Shown: piece after piece, positions 43,574 to 52,931 of the stretch
Numbering within the stretch: the first letter of the stretch is position 1
Layout: the number at the start of each line of letters is the position of its first letter
Assembly (NCBI GenBank): GCA_007859835.1
Contig: SJPJ01000001.1
Span: 595,134 to 659,133 of the forward strand
Length of the DNA: 64,000 nt
Direction of reading: 5' to 3'
From: Novipirellula herctigrandis
GTDB taxonomy: Bacteria > Planctomycetota > Planctomycetia > Pirellulales > Pirellulaceae
The notes under the pieces: generated by a model
Told to the model about the DNA's origin: nothing
The model's database searches: none
What the model saw: only the letters and a program-made list of their open reading frames with translations
Position numbers and translations under genes: made by a program

Positions 43574-44503
43574 CTAGGTCACCAACCCTTTTGTAACCGT
43601 CATAAAGACGTCTTCGAGGGTTGGATCGCGGTCATTGAAGGATCGCATTCGAACCCCTTCGCGAATCAACTGTTCCATCAAACTTGCGACCACTTCGTCG
43701 TCGCCATCCAATTCCGCAATCACGCGACCTTCTGGTTCCTGTTCGACCGATCGCAGCGCAGGACAACTTCTCAAAATCGACAATCCCGCATCTTGATTGG
43801 CGAAAAATTCGATTTCGATAATTCGATTGCGTCGAATTTGGCGATAGACGCTGCTGATCGGACCACTCATTAACAATTGCCCTCGTTCGATAATCCCAAT
43901 CGAGGTGCAACAGTCGGCAAGCTCCGTCAAAATATGGCTGCTAATGAGAATGGTTTTCCCCATCTTGCGAAGTTCTTTTAGGAGTGCCTTTACTTCGATC
44001 CGAGCGCGCGGATCCAAACCACTGGCGGGTTCATCGAGAATCAACACCGGCGGATCGTGAACGAGAGTCTTTGCCAAACACAGCCGTTGTTTCATTCCTC
44101 GCGACAACCCGTTCACAAAGTCGTCGCGTTTGTGCCCCAAGTCCAATAGTTCGAGAACATTGGCGATGATATTTTTGCGTTCCGTTTTTCCAATTCGGTA
44201 GGCGACTGCAAAGAAGTCTAAGAACTCCCAAACTCGCATGCCGTCATACACACCAAAGTTGTCGGGCATGTAGCCGATTGCTTGCCGAACTCCGACCGGA
44301 TCACCCATCACATCACATCCGGCGACCTCGCCACGACCACGTGAAGCGCGAAGCAGGGTCGCTAGAAACCGAATCGTCGTACTCTTGCCCGCCCCATTGG
44401 GGCCGATGAATCCAAACGTCTCGCCTGCTTCGATCTGCAAATCGATGCTGTCGACCGCGGTAAAGTCGCCATAATCTTTGCCGAAACCTTCGAGAGTAAT
44501 CAT
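43574..44503 (-). CDS. ABC transporter ATP-binding protein
   Basis: 309 residues, of the ABC-2/NatA type. Walker A is FIGPNGAGKSTTIR, the signature is LSRGMKQRLCLA, Walker B with the catalytic Glu is VLILDEPASGLDP, and the H-loop is LISSHILTELADC. The C-terminal ~80 residues after the ATPase are the regulatory extension usual for this class. The start at 44503 fits homologues (MITLEGFGKDYG). No permease gene is next to it, so it either works with a distant permease or the partner lies elsewhere. The 3' end abuts the lipoprotein gene. Confidence 0.9.
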   Translation of the reverse strand: MITLEGFGKDYGDFTAVDSIDLQIEAGETFGFIGPNGAGKSTTIRFLATLLRASRGRGEVAGCDVMGDPVGVRQAIGYMPDNFGVYDGMRVWEFLDFFAVAYRIGKTERKNIIANVLELLDLGHKRDDFVNGLSRGMKQRLCLAKTLVHDPPVLILDEPASGLDPRARIEVKALLKELRKMGKTILISSHILTELADCCTSIGIIERGQLLMSGPISSVYRQIRRNRIIEIEFFANQDAGLSILRSCPALRSVEQEPEGRVIAELDGDDEVVASLMEQLIREGVRMRSFNDRDPTLEDVFMTVTKGLVT

Positions 44504-44936
44504 GCGTGGGAAGACCTTTATAGACAATCAGGATGTGTTTTCCGTCGTTGCTCGTATTGTAGGTTAACAGCAGGGGATGCGTACGGACAGTCGACCGGCC
44601 AAACTGTCGACCGGCCAAACTGTCGACCGGCCAAACAGTCGACCGGCCAAACTGTCGACCGGCCAAACTGTCGACCGGCCAAACTGTCGACCGGCCAAAC
44701 TGTCGACCGGCCAAACTGTCGACCAACTCGTGCTGTTGTTCAGAACTTTTCCTCTTGCAACACCAAATCGGCAATGGACACGGGATCGGAACAGTCGAAC
44801 GAGTCGAATAGCTCGTGCCGGGGGCTTGCTCCGCGCACTCACAAGGTCGGACACCAACCGTCCCTCGTTCGGGGCTATAATCACGTCATCAACTCAACGT
44901 TCCTGCTCAACGCTCACAGTCAACACAAACAATTCC
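44504..44936. other. Gap with a 16-bp tandem array
   Basis: The left half is the eight-copy array at 44590-44717. The remainder separates the divergent ABC and membrane-protein genes and must contain their promoters; none is clear. Confidence 0.6.
44590..44717. repeat. Short tandem repeat, 16-bp unit, 8 copies
   Basis: Eight near-perfect copies of GTCGACCGGCCAAACT plus a partial ninth. Only the third copy differs, ending in A. Each unit contains the palindromes GTCGAC and CCGG. A long rightward frame through the array is an artefact of the 16-bp period. Confidence 0.97.
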
Positions 44937-45707
44937 ATGGCTGCAAAAACCTGGGAAGCGGATTTCCGATACCCCGCAATTCAATCCTCATTGGAGCTAT
45001 TTCCAAACGCTATTCCCGATGACATTTTCACGATCCCAAAATCGTTTTGCTTGCCCATCGCCGCTCGCCCCGTCGTTGGCTTTACCCCTGGTAAAGCCAT
45101 GCTGGTTTTTCTGGTCGTTGGTTTTGCACTGCTCGGTTTGGCCGTTTGGCTGACATCGTTAGTCGAAAAAGAAGGGCCGTTTATGGAAAGCGTCCTGCCA
45201 ATGGTCGTTGGCTCGCTCTGCGGAATTCTAGGCGTCGGATGTTTCTTTGCCCCATCGCTCTTTGACAAACAACTGGTGTCGATGTTCCTTGGCGATCGAG
45301 GCAGCGAACTTCGCCGATACGCTTCGGCCACTGGAGTACGCTCCGCAGAATTATCAGATGGTGATCTCACGAAACAAGCAATCTCGATTGACGGTGACGA
45401 CTTCGTCCTTATCTATATGGACCAAGAAAACCGTCGACTGCTAATAGAAGGCATCTCCGCAAGATACCAAATCCGCAGCGAAGACGTGGTATCGGTCGAG
45501 CCGTTTGTGTTTACCAATTATATTGGTGCCCAGATCTGTTGCCGCATTGACGAGCAAACGGATCTGCTATTCGCGGTCGCGCGAGTATCGTTGTTATTTG
45601 AAATCACGCGTCAATTGCCGTTTCTTAAGTTTCTGCGCAAACGAATCCAAAACAAGCTGCTCGAAGAAATCGCAGAGACACTTGGCTTTGCGATCGTCGA
45701 AGGCTAG
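44937..45707 (+). CDS. Hypothetical protein with two membrane segments
   Basis: 256 residues from the ATG at 44937. Two hydrophobic segments (AMLVFLVVGFALLGLAVWL and VVGSLCGILGVGCFFA) flank a short acidic loop. The remaining ~150 residues form a soluble alpha/beta part (QAISIDGDDFVLIYMDQEN, IRSEDVVSVEPFVF) that could be PH-like. I do not recognise the family. The frame is open upstream through the tandem array, but the composition changes sharply at this ATG. Confidence 0.7.
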   Translation: MAAKTWEADFRYPAIQSSLELFPNAIPDDIFTIPKSFCLPIAARPVVGFTPGKAMLVFLVVGFALLGLAVWLTSLVEKEGPFMESVLPMVVGSLCGILGVGCFFAPSLFDKQLVSMFLGDRGSELRRYASATGVRSAELSDGDLTKQAISIDGDDFVLIYMDQENRRLLIEGISARYQIRSEDVVSVEPFVFTNYIGAQICCRIDEQTDLLFAVARVSLLFEITRQLPFLKFLRKRIQNKLLEEIAETLGFAIVEG

Positions 45708-45716
45708 CCCCCAAAT

Positions 45717-47306
45717 TCAATCTCCGAAAATCGACAAAATTTTAGGCTCATTTTCGCATGCAGCCGATTGACGAGGCTTGTTTTTTTCGGCCTTCTCTCG
45801 TGCCGACTCAACCCAAACCGTTAATTCGTCAATCTGCGACCGCTGCTGTTGTGCGTTTCGCGATGGAATACCGCCAACGATTACAATCGTGTCTTGCGAC
45901 GACGATTCCGCCAACGCCCACTCGATCGCTCGTTTTTGATCGGCAACCAAACGCATCAGAGCACATTTTTTGACGCCATCGAGCACCGCGTGAGACGCTT
46001 GCAAGAAGTGATCCTTCGCTTGTGTGACGCAGGTGACAATCGGCATGTTGGCAAAGCGTTCGGCGTGGCCACCCAAAATTGCCAAGTGAGTAGGATCGTT
46101 AGCAGGGTCGATCGCCATGATGCACCACAAACGACCGCCCGGTTGTTTCATCGCGCGAGCCGAACGCAAAGTGGATGCTACCTGCTCCGGCGTACGCGCG
46201 GCATCGACAATCACATCGGCTTGATCAAACGAAGACAAAACTTGCATTCGTCCCGGCACGCTTCGCAGTTGACCAAGATGCTCAACGACTTCTTGAAGTG
46301 GTTGATTTAACAACAATCCGACCGTCGCTGCAGCTGCGATGTTGGACGCCATCGCAGCGCCGCAAAGGGGTGTCTCCATTGCGGCTGTGACCGTCTCGTG
46401 CGTCATCATTAACGTCGACATACCACACTCTTGATCGATCAATTTCGCGCTAATGTCCGCCGCGGCTCGAACACCATAAGTCAGCATTCGGCAACCATGA
46501 TCCTGAACCGTGCGTACGACGCGAGGCTGATCGGCCGAAGCAATCACCACACCCGCCGAAGTGACACGATCTAGCACGCTTTCTAATCCCGATGGGCCAA
46601 AATCGTCGTCCGGCACCGTCGATCCAGTCACGAGCAAAAGGTCGAACTCAATCGAATCATAGTGTCCGCTCTTGGCAGCTTCCTCGGACAATTCGATCAC
46701 CGCCGACTTCGCTCCCGCGTCGCATGCTTCGCTAAGCCACGTGACCAACGGTGCGGCGGTAGCTACACCCTCCGCAGGACTCGCTTGGACGATCCCGTCA
46801 CTCGCACCCAAATCCGTTTGGTAGGAAGTGCGAAGACCGATCGCACGAAGTAAATGGGACACCAGTAGCGAAGTCGTCGTTTTGCCAGCCGACCCAAAGA
46901 CACCGACCGTGAGCAGTTTGCGATCGGGGCGATCAAGCAACTGCGATTGCACATCGGCCATCGCTACGTTGACATCGCCAACAACGCATTGAGGTAGCGG
47001 ACAGGGCAGAATTTGTTCGGTAAGGATACCCGATGCGCCGCGAGCCATCGCATCGGCGATCAATTCGGTGGGGTCGTCTTGGCCGATGCGATAGACAACC
47101 AATTGACCTGGCATTGCCGATTTGACGTCCGAGGCAATCGAGTCAAAACAAACGTCTGTGCCAGAAAAAAACTTGGCGTGTGGAATTAACTTGCAAAGCG
47201 AATGGGTTTCAACTTCGGGAGCTGGGGTTGCCGCAGCGTTAGCAAATTTGGAACCGGAGAAAGCGTGGGCGTAGTGGTTCGCGGACGCGGGTACGGCATG
47301 ACGCAT
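45717..47306 (-). CDS. Divergent Mur ligase family protein (MurE-like)
   Basis: 529 residues. A three-domain Mur ligase plan can be followed: an N-terminal MurE/MurF-like domain (FDSIASDVKSAMPGQLVVY), the ATP-binding loop TVGVFGSAGKTTTSLLV at ~133-148, and a C-terminal domain (SVPGRMQVLSSFDQADVIVDAARTPEQVASTLRSAR). In MurE the corresponding DYAHTPDAL, the GGDRD-KR segment and the DNPR motif that binds diaminopimelate are expected; here the first is VDAARTPEQ and the other two are missing. It may ligate a different substrate or be regulatory. AGGGA precedes the ATG at 47306. Confidence 0.75.
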   Translation of the reverse strand: MRHAVPASANHYAHAFSGSKFANAAATPAPEVETHSLCKLIPHAKFFSGTDVCFDSIASDVKSAMPGQLVVYRIGQDDPTELIADAMARGASGILTEQILPCPLPQCVVGDVNVAMADVQSQLLDRPDRKLLTVGVFGSAGKTTTSLLVSHLLRAIGLRTSYQTDLGASDGIVQASPAEGVATAAPLVTWLSEACDAGAKSAVIELSEEAAKSGHYDSIEFDLLLVTGSTVPDDDFGPSGLESVLDRVTSAGVVIASADQPRVVRTVQDHGCRMLTYGVRAAADISAKLIDQECGMSTLMMTHETVTAAMETPLCGAAMASNIAAAATVGLLLNQPLQEVVEHLGQLRSVPGRMQVLSSFDQADVIVDAARTPEQVASTLRSARAMKQPGGRLWCIMAIDPANDPTHLAILGGHAERFANMPIVTCVTQAKDHFLQASHAVLDGVKKCALMRLVADQKRAIEWALAESSSQDTIVIVGGIPSRNAQQQRSQIDELTVWVESAREKAEKNKPRQSAACENEPKILSIFGD

Positions 47307-47492
47307 GATGGCTTCCCTGCACATTGGCGATTTGTTTGCGATTCGATTTTTTGTGGTCCTCTGACCACTTCACGGCAATTCCTTTACCGTCGGCGTGAAC
47401 AACATCTTGCTGCTCACCCGTGTGTTGAACGCAATTGTCACCGTCAGCCCATTCCGGTCAAGGGGAAAAATAAGCACCCTTATTGCTAGCAT

Positions 47493-48455
47493 TTACCGTT
47501 TCGGTTGAATGCCCGCGTCACGGAGCATCATTTGCAGGTCGTCCCATGCCGCCTTTTTCGCGGCCGGGTTTCGAAGCAGATAGGCCGGATGATAGGTAAC
47601 GACGACTTTTGACCCAAAATAGGCGTGAAATTTCCCGCGCAGCCGACCGACCGACAATTTCGAATCGAGTAACGCTTGGCTACTGACCGCTCCGAGGCAA
47701 ACGATGTATTCCGGACGAATCGTCTCCAATTGTTTTTCAAAAAAATCGCGGCAATTGACGATTTCTTCGGGGTCGGGGTTCCGGTTACCCGGTGGGCGGC
47801 ATTTCACCGTATTGAGGATGTAAATGTCCTCTCGCCGAAACGTGCAAGCTTCGATCATTTTTGTGAGTAATTGGCCAGCTTTCCCCACAAACGGCCGACC
47901 GGTTTTATCCTCGTCCGCGCCGGGGCCTTCACCGAAAAACACGACTCGTGCAGCCGGATTGCCTTCGCCAAAAACGGTATTCGTTCGACATCGAACCAAC
48001 TGTGGACACTTGGTACAAGCTTCTACTTCGGCAGCCAAGAGATCCAGTATCGCTTGGCGATCGGGCACCGAAAGGGAAGGTCCAGGATAAGGTTTCGCGG
48101 CATCGGCGAGTAACGAATGCGACGGTTTCACAGTTGCCGAGGCAGTGTGACGTGTGGAGGCTCTGGATCGCGCAGAGGCATTTGGGCGGTTGACTGTGGA
48201 TCCAGCAACCGGTTCTCCCGTCGCTTGTTCAGGTGAACCGGCTTTCGGTGAGCCGCCTTTTGGCGAATCGGGCAGCGTATCGGGAGTCGCAATCGCAAAT
48301 TGACTTACCATTTCTGCGACGGTTTCTGGATTCGATTTCGGCAAGAACTGCACACCGCTACGCTGCAAATGGCTAGCGATCGCTGCTGCCTGCAACAATA
48401 TAGCATCACGATCAAGCCGATCAGCATGCACGGTCGTTTGTTTGGATTCGCTCAC
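47493..48455 (-). CDS. Uracil-DNA glycosylase, family 4 (Fe-S)
   Basis: Removes uracil from DNA in base-excision repair. CTKCPQLVRCRTNTVFGEG starts the catalytic domain; CTKC, the Cys in NTVKCRPPGNRNP and the Cys in IVNCRDF are the four [4Fe-4S] ligands. GEGPGADEDKTGRPFVGKAG is the uracil-binding motif and VVTYHPAYLLRNP carries the C-terminal His. About 120 residues precede the domain and form a low-complexity linker (SPKGGSPKAGSPE). GTG at 48455 gives 320 residues; a TTG at 48527 with GGGGA is an alternative start. Confidence 0.88.
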   Translation of the reverse strand: MSESKQTTVHADRLDRDAILLQAAAIASHLQRSGVQFLPKSNPETVAEMVSQFAIATPDTLPDSPKGGSPKAGSPEQATGEPVAGSTVNRPNASARSRASTRHTASATVKPSHSLLADAAKPYPGPSLSVPDRQAILDLLAAEVEACTKCPQLVRCRTNTVFGEGNPAARVVFFGEGPGADEDKTGRPFVGKAGQLLTKMIEACTFRREDIYILNTVKCRPPGNRNPDPEEIVNCRDFFEKQLETIRPEYIVCLGAVSSQALLDSKLSVGRLRGKFHAYFGSKVVVTYHPAYLLRNPAAKKAAWDDLQMMLRDAGIQPKR

Positions 48456-48742
48456 GGGGAGAATTCTAACGGACAACCGAAACACTGGGAAGCATTTGCC
48501 AAAGAGCCGCGCTTTTTCCCGTTCCAAATTCCCCGATTCAATCTCACAATCCGGCCTACTCGAAGCGTGTGAAACGGGAATTCCGTTTCGGCCTTTGCTG
48601 CAAAGATACCGAAAGTCTCGACGCCTTCCGCTTCCACTGGGGCCCCGAAATCGAAGGCGAGACCGTCTACGAGGGCTATTTGTTTCGGCGTCATGCGAAT
48701 AGGATTCAGTGTTTCCGCCCTTTGTTCATTAAGTTCACTGAA

Positions 48743-50095
48743 ATGCCGGTCCCTCGCGTCGCTATTGTTGGTCGCCCCAATGTGGGCAAGAGCAGTCTGT
48801 TTAATTGGATCGCGCGGCGTCGTTTGGCCATTGTCGACGATTACGAAGGCGTCACGCGTGATCGCATGACCACCCTGATTGAAGCGGGCGATCGTTTCTT
48901 CGAACTGATCGATACCGGCGGTATGGGGGTCGAAGATGCCGATAATTTGACCGCGGACGTTCGTCACCAAATTGAAATGGCCCTCAGTGTTGCTGACGTG
49001 ATTGTGTTGGTGGTTGATGTCCAAGCTGGTGTGATGCCGCTCGACGAAGAGGTTTCCGAGCGACTGCGTACGATTGAGCGGCCCGTGATTTTGGTCGCCA
49101 ACAAATCGGATCAAGGTCATCAAGATGCGCTGGCCGACGATTTTCAACGACTCGGTCGCGGGCGATTGGTTTGTGTCAGTACCACCCAAAATCGCAACCG
49201 CGACGAATTGATTGAATTGATCGTTGATCGTTTGCCCGAGCAAACCGATGACGAAGATACCGATGCGCCGGAGATGAAGATCGCCATTGTCGGCCGAAGA
49301 AATGTCGGCAAGAGTACGTTTGTGAATTCGCTGAGCGAAGACGACCGGATGATTGTGAGCGAGGTCCCTGGAACGACTCGCGACAGTGTTGACGTATTGT
49401 TTGAAATGGACGACCAAAAGTTCATGGCGATCGATACACCGGGACTTCGCAAACGAAAAAGTCAACGAACCGACCTAGAATATTACGGCATGCACCGCGC
49501 GCAACGTTCAGTCCGCCGCGCCGACGTCGTATTGGTGTTCTTTGACGCCGCGGAGACCGTCAGCAAAGTCGACAAACAATTGATGGGCTATGTGATGGAA
49601 AATCACAAACCTTGCATTTTTGTCATCAACAAGTGGGATCAATACCACGGCAAAGTCCCCACCGATCGTTGGGTCCATTACATCCGCGCCCAATTTCCGA
49701 CACTCGCCTACTCACCGATCGCGTTCATCACCGGTCAAACCGGCAAAAACGTCAAGACGTTATTGAACCATGCGACAATGCTGTACAAACAAGCTCGAGA
49801 ACGTGTGTCGACAGGCGTATTGAATCGAGTGATCCGTGCCGCGATTGATGCACACCCGCCGGCGATGTACCAGAATCGTCGGCCGAAGATATTCTATGCG
49901 ACACAAGTCGCTACGGAGCCACCGACAATTGTGCTGATGTGTACCGAACCGAAAGCGTTTACGAACGATTACAAACGGTATCTCATCAATGTTCTGCGCG
50001 ACCACCTGCCGTATGGCGAAGTGCCGATCAAGTTGTACCTGCACCGTCGCCACCGCAGTGGCGACGAAGAGGAAAGTGGCGGAAAACATCGCTAG
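48743..50095 (+). CDS. der: GTPase Der (EngA)
   Basis: 450 residues. Double-domain GTPase required for 50S ribosome assembly. First G domain: VAIVGRPNVGKSSLFN, DTGGMG and NKSD. Second: IAIVGRRNVGKSTFVN, DTPGLR and NKWD. The KH-like C-terminal domain ends KLYLHRRHRS. The start at MPVPRVAIVG (48743) is normal for the family; the frame is open upstream to 48569. A divergent glycosylase gene lies upstream. Confidence 0.96.
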   Translation: MPVPRVAIVGRPNVGKSSLFNWIARRRLAIVDDYEGVTRDRMTTLIEAGDRFFELIDTGGMGVEDADNLTADVRHQIEMALSVADVIVLVVDVQAGVMPLDEEVSERLRTIERPVILVANKSDQGHQDALADDFQRLGRGRLVCVSTTQNRNRDELIELIVDRLPEQTDDEDTDAPEMKIAIVGRRNVGKSTFVNSLSEDDRMIVSEVPGTTRDSVDVLFEMDDQKFMAIDTPGLRKRKSQRTDLEYYGMHRAQRSVRRADVVLVFFDAAETVSKVDKQLMGYVMENHKPCIFVINKWDQYHGKVPTDRWVHYIRAQFPTLAYSPIAFITGQTGKNVKTLLNHATMLYKQARERVSTGVLNRVIRAAIDAHPPAMYQNRRPKIFYATQVATEPPTIVLMCTEPKAFTNDYKRYLINVLRDHLPYGEVPIKLYLHRRHRSGDEEESGGKHR

Positions 50096-50120
50096 GAGGG
50101 ACGAGAACGGGCGTGGGCCG

Positions 50121-51593
50121 TTACAGCGCCACGGTTACCGTCTTGTTTTCCGTATACGCTCGCAAACCTTCTTCGCCAAGTTCGCGGCCGTAGCCACTCA
50201 TTTTGAAACCGCCGAACGGGGCGGCAGCGTCGAAGACGTCGTAGCAATTCACCCAAATTGTCCCGGCGCGAACGCGACGAGCGAATTCATGAGCAACCGA
50301 AATATCACGGGTCCAAACGGCAGCCGCTAAGCCGTAGAAGGTGTTATTCGCACGCCGGATCATGTCTTCTTTGTCATCAAAAGTCAGCACGCTTAGCACA
50401 GGACCAAAGATTTCATCGGTTGCGATCGACATGTCGTCTTTGACGTTATCGAACACGGTTGGCTCGATGAAGAAGCCTTTGTCGCCAACTCGATTGCCAC
50501 CGAAGACGCAATTAGCGCCCTCGTTTTGCCCTTTCTCCACGTACGACATGATCTTGTCGAACTGAGCCTTGTCGACTTGGGGACCTTGGTTTGTGTTCGG
50601 GTCAAAGGGATTACCTACCTTTCGATTCCGCGTCAACTTTTCGAGTTTTTCCAAAAATTCGTCGTGGACGCTGCTTTCGACAAACACGCGGCTGCCGGCA
50701 CAACAACATTGTCCCTGGTTGAGGAACAATCCCACATACGCTCCCATTGCAGCGGCATCCAAATCAGCGTCGGCAAAGATCACATTGGGGCTCTTGCCAC
50801 CAAGTTCGAACGTCAAACGCTTGAGCGTATCGGCTGAATCACGGGTGATGATTTGCGCGGTACGGTGTTCGCCGGTAAACGCGATCTTGTCGATCAGAGG
50901 ATGCTTGACGCACGCGGCACCGGCCGTTGGTCCGTAGCCAGGGACAACATTGATCACGCCATCGGGAAAGCCGACCTCTTGCGCCAGCCGAGCCATTCGC
51001 AGGCAGGTCAACGGCGTTTGCTCAGCCGGCTTCATCACAATCGTACACCCTGCGGCAAGTGCAGGAGACCATTTCCACGCGGTCATCAACATCGGGAAAT
51101 TCCATGGAATAATTTGTCCTGCCACGCCGATCGGTTCGCGGCGAGTGTAGCACAAATAGTTGCCACGGATCGGCACGGTGCTGCCGTGAATCTTGTCCGC
51201 GAAACCGGCATAGTAGCGAAGACAATCAATCACCAATGGCAAGTCACCATGCCGGCTCTCGCTAATCGGTTTGCCGTTGTCGAGTGTTTCTAGCGCGGCC
51301 AATTCGTCGATGTCATGTTCAATTCGATCGGCTAACTTGTATAGCAACCTGCCGCGATCCCGAGCATCCATTTTTGCCCAGTCGCCATCTTCAAATGCAT
51401 CGCGCGCCGCTTTGGCGGCGGCGTCAACGTCAGCGGCGTCACCCTCGGCCACTTGCGTAATCTCCTCTTCCGTCGCGGGATTGATCGTGGCGAACGTCTT
51501 GCCACTGATCGCAGGAACCCATTTGCCGTCGATAAAACAGTCGGTTTCAGTAACGCGGATTTCCGGGGTCGTATTGGAAAGAGTGGACGACAT
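50121..51593 (-). CDS. NAD(P)-dependent aldehyde dehydrogenase
   Basis: 490 residues, ALDH superfamily class 1/2-like. Substrate and cofactor motifs: [49 protein letters not shown] (catalytic Glu) and [14 protein letters not shown] (catalytic Cys). The C-terminus has [23 protein letters not shown] lies about 5 bases before the ATG at 51593, which is preferred to the upstream extension. Oxidises an aldehyde to a carboxylic acid; the substrate is not determined by sequence. It is convergent with der, 25 bases apart. Confidence 0.93.
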   Translation of the reverse strand: MSSTLSNTTPEIRVTETDCFIDGKWVPAISGKTFATINPATEEEITQVAEGDAADVDAAAKAARDAFEDGDWAKMDARDRGRLLYKLADRIEHDIDELAALETLDNGKPISESRHGDLPLVIDCLRYYAGFADKIHGSTVPIRGNYLCYTRREPIGVAGQIIPWNFPMLMTAWKWSPALAAGCTIVMKPAEQTPLTCLRMARLAQEVGFPDGVINVVPGYGPTAGAACVKHPLIDKIAFTGEHRTAQIITRDSADTLKRLTFELGGKSPNVIFADADLDAAAMGAYVGLFLNQGQCCCAGSRVFVESSVHDEFLEKLEKLTRNRKVGNPFDPNTNQGPQVDKAQFDKIMSYVEKGQNEGANCVFGGNRVGDKGFFIEPTVFDNVKDDMSIATDEIFGPVLSVLTFDDKEDMIRRANNTFYGLAAAVWTRDISVAHEFARRVRAGTIWVNCYDVFDAAAPFGGFKMSGYGRELGEEGLRAYTENKTVTVAL

Positions 51594-51794
51594 AAACGCC
51601 TCGCAAGATGATGAGGGAAGAAAGATCTGAATTGATCGGACTGTATTGTACCGGATGGCCAAGACGAAATAAAACGATACGATCCCTTTCTGAATTTCCC
51701 TGGTAATTTGTTTTCTGGTTTCCCTGTTTCGCTGGGCGTTTTTACGACACTGACGAGATCTGGCCGCTGCTCATTTTAGAGCACCTATTTTCAC

Positions 51795-51822
51795 ATCATG
51801 GTTTTTACATCGTGGTTTTTAC
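51795..51822. repeat. 14-bp tandem pair directly upstream of thiL
   Basis: ATCATGGTTTTTAC and ATCGTGGTTTTTAC in tandem, followed by ATTATGG, a partial third unit that contains the thiL start codon. No Shine-Dalgarno sequence is left in this stretch. Confidence 0.8.
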
Positions 51823-51825
51823 ATT

Positions 51826-52740
51826 ATGGAACAATCCTTTCTTGCTTACCTTCGCGGTCGCTGCCGTTCGTTGCCACAAGTTTCCGTGGGAATTGGGGAT
51901 GATGCGGCGGTTATCGAGCCGCCCACGGGTCAACTGATCGCTTGCACTGACCAAATCATTGACGGGACCGATTTTCGTTCCCAACAGCTCGCGCCCGATC
52001 ATTCGCTGGCCGATGTCGGTTACAAATCGATGGCGATCAACTTGAGTGACATCGCTGCGATGGGAGCCGTTCCAACGTCAGCGCTTGTTACGCTGTCGCT
52101 GCCGAAAACCAACGCAACGCGCATCGCGGGCGAAGTCTACGAGGGGATTTTGCAGGCCGCCGAAGAATTCCAAGTCGCAATCGCAGGCGGCGATATCTCG
52201 ACCTACGAAGGACCGTTGGCAATCACGGTCACACTTTTAGGGCACGTTCCACCGAATGCCGCATGGCTTCGCCGCAGCGCGGAACTAGGCGATGCCGTCC
52301 TAGTCACGGGTGCAGTCGGCGGCAGTATCTTGGGGCGACATTTGCGACCAAACCCGCGAGTCGAATTGGCACAAATCCTGCGTGATTCGGTCAACGTTCA
52401 CGGTGCGATCGACATTAGTGACGGGTTGTCGTTAGATCTTGATCGGTTGTGTGCGGCCAGCGGCGTGGGAATCGAATTGAACATTGCCACAATCCCGATT
52501 CACGATGACGCCATTGTTCTATCAGAGAAAACCGGCAGGACGCCGTTCGAACATGCCTGGAGCGACGGCGAAGATTTCGAATTGATTTTGACGATGAATC
52601 AAGCCGACGCCGACAAGGTTTTGGAGATGCCGTTGCCCTGTGAGATCACTCAAATTGGCAAGATGATCAGCCGCACAGGTCTTTGGAAACACGAAGGGAC
52701 GAAATTGGTGCGTTTATCCCCTCAAGGCTATATTCACTAA
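51826..52740 (+). CDS. thiL: Thiamine-monophosphate kinase
   Basis: 304 residues. ATP-dependent phosphorylation of thiamine phosphate to thiamine diphosphate. GIGDDAAVIEP, DGTDFRSQQL, GYKSMAINLSDIAAMGAVPTS, AGGDIS, GAVGGSILGRH and DISDGLSLDLDRLC match the PurM/ThiL fold. Slightly shorter than the typical ~325 residues. The start codon lies inside a short tandem repeat and lacks an obvious ribosome-binding site. The tRNA-Lys gene follows in the same direction. Confidence 0.92.
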   Translation: MEQSFLAYLRGRCRSLPQVSVGIGDDAAVIEPPTGQLIACTDQIIDGTDFRSQQLAPDHSLADVGYKSMAINLSDIAAMGAVPTSALVTLSLPKTNATRIAGEVYEGILQAAEEFQVAIAGGDISTYEGPLAITVTLLGHVPPNAAWLRRSAELGDAVLVTGAVGGSILGRHLRPNPRVELAQILRDSVNVHGAIDISDGLSLDLDRLCAASGVGIELNIATIPIHDDAIVLSEKTGRTPFEHAWSDGEDFELILTMNQADADKVLEMPLPCEITQIGKMISRTGLWKHEGTKLVRLSPQGYIH

Positions 52741-52788
52741 CATCCAAACCGTTTCCCCACGCAGACGATTTTTTCCGCTCACCTGACA

Positions 52789-52816
52789 TTGCGAGCAACC
52801 TAGAAGTTGCTAAAAT
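52789..52816 (+). promoter_or_regulatory. Sigma-70-type promoter of the tRNA-Lys gene
   Basis: TTGCGA (52789-52794) and TAAAAT (52811-52816) separated by 16 bases, about 42 bases before the tRNA. The spacer contains the inverted repeat GCAAC/GTTGC. Confidence 0.6.
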
Positions 52817-52858
52817 CCCCGAGTCGATCAAGGGAAAGCGAAGCTTCTCTCGACACCC

Positions 52859-52931
52859 GCCCCTATAGCTCAGTTGGTAGAGCAACGGACTCTTAATCCG
52901 TGTGTCCAAGGTTCGAGCCCTTGTGGGGGTA
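52859..52931 (+). tRNA. tRNA-Lys (anticodon CTT)
   Basis: Folds as a complete cloverleaf: acceptor GCCCCTA pairs with TGGGGGT (one G-U at position 1-72 and one at 6-67), D arm GCTC/GAGC, anticodon stem ACGGA/TCCGT with loop CTCTTAA (anticodon CTT), T arm CAAGG/CCTTG with TTCGAGC, discriminator A. The CCA end is not encoded; CTA follows. Its 3' part is the left attachment core of the integrated element, and the integrase gene runs antisense through it to 52870. The tRNA is intact after integration because the core restores the 3' end. Confidence 0.97.

Noticed and set aside
44590-44717. CRISPR-like array
   Set aside because: Units are directly abutting with no spacers, and there are no cas genes. 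The same applies to the other arrays.
44577-44936. N-terminal extension of the membrane-protein gene through the 16-bp array
   Set aside because: A 16-bp period read in a frame gives mixed Ser/Arg/Pro repeats with no protein character; the family-like part starts at 44937.
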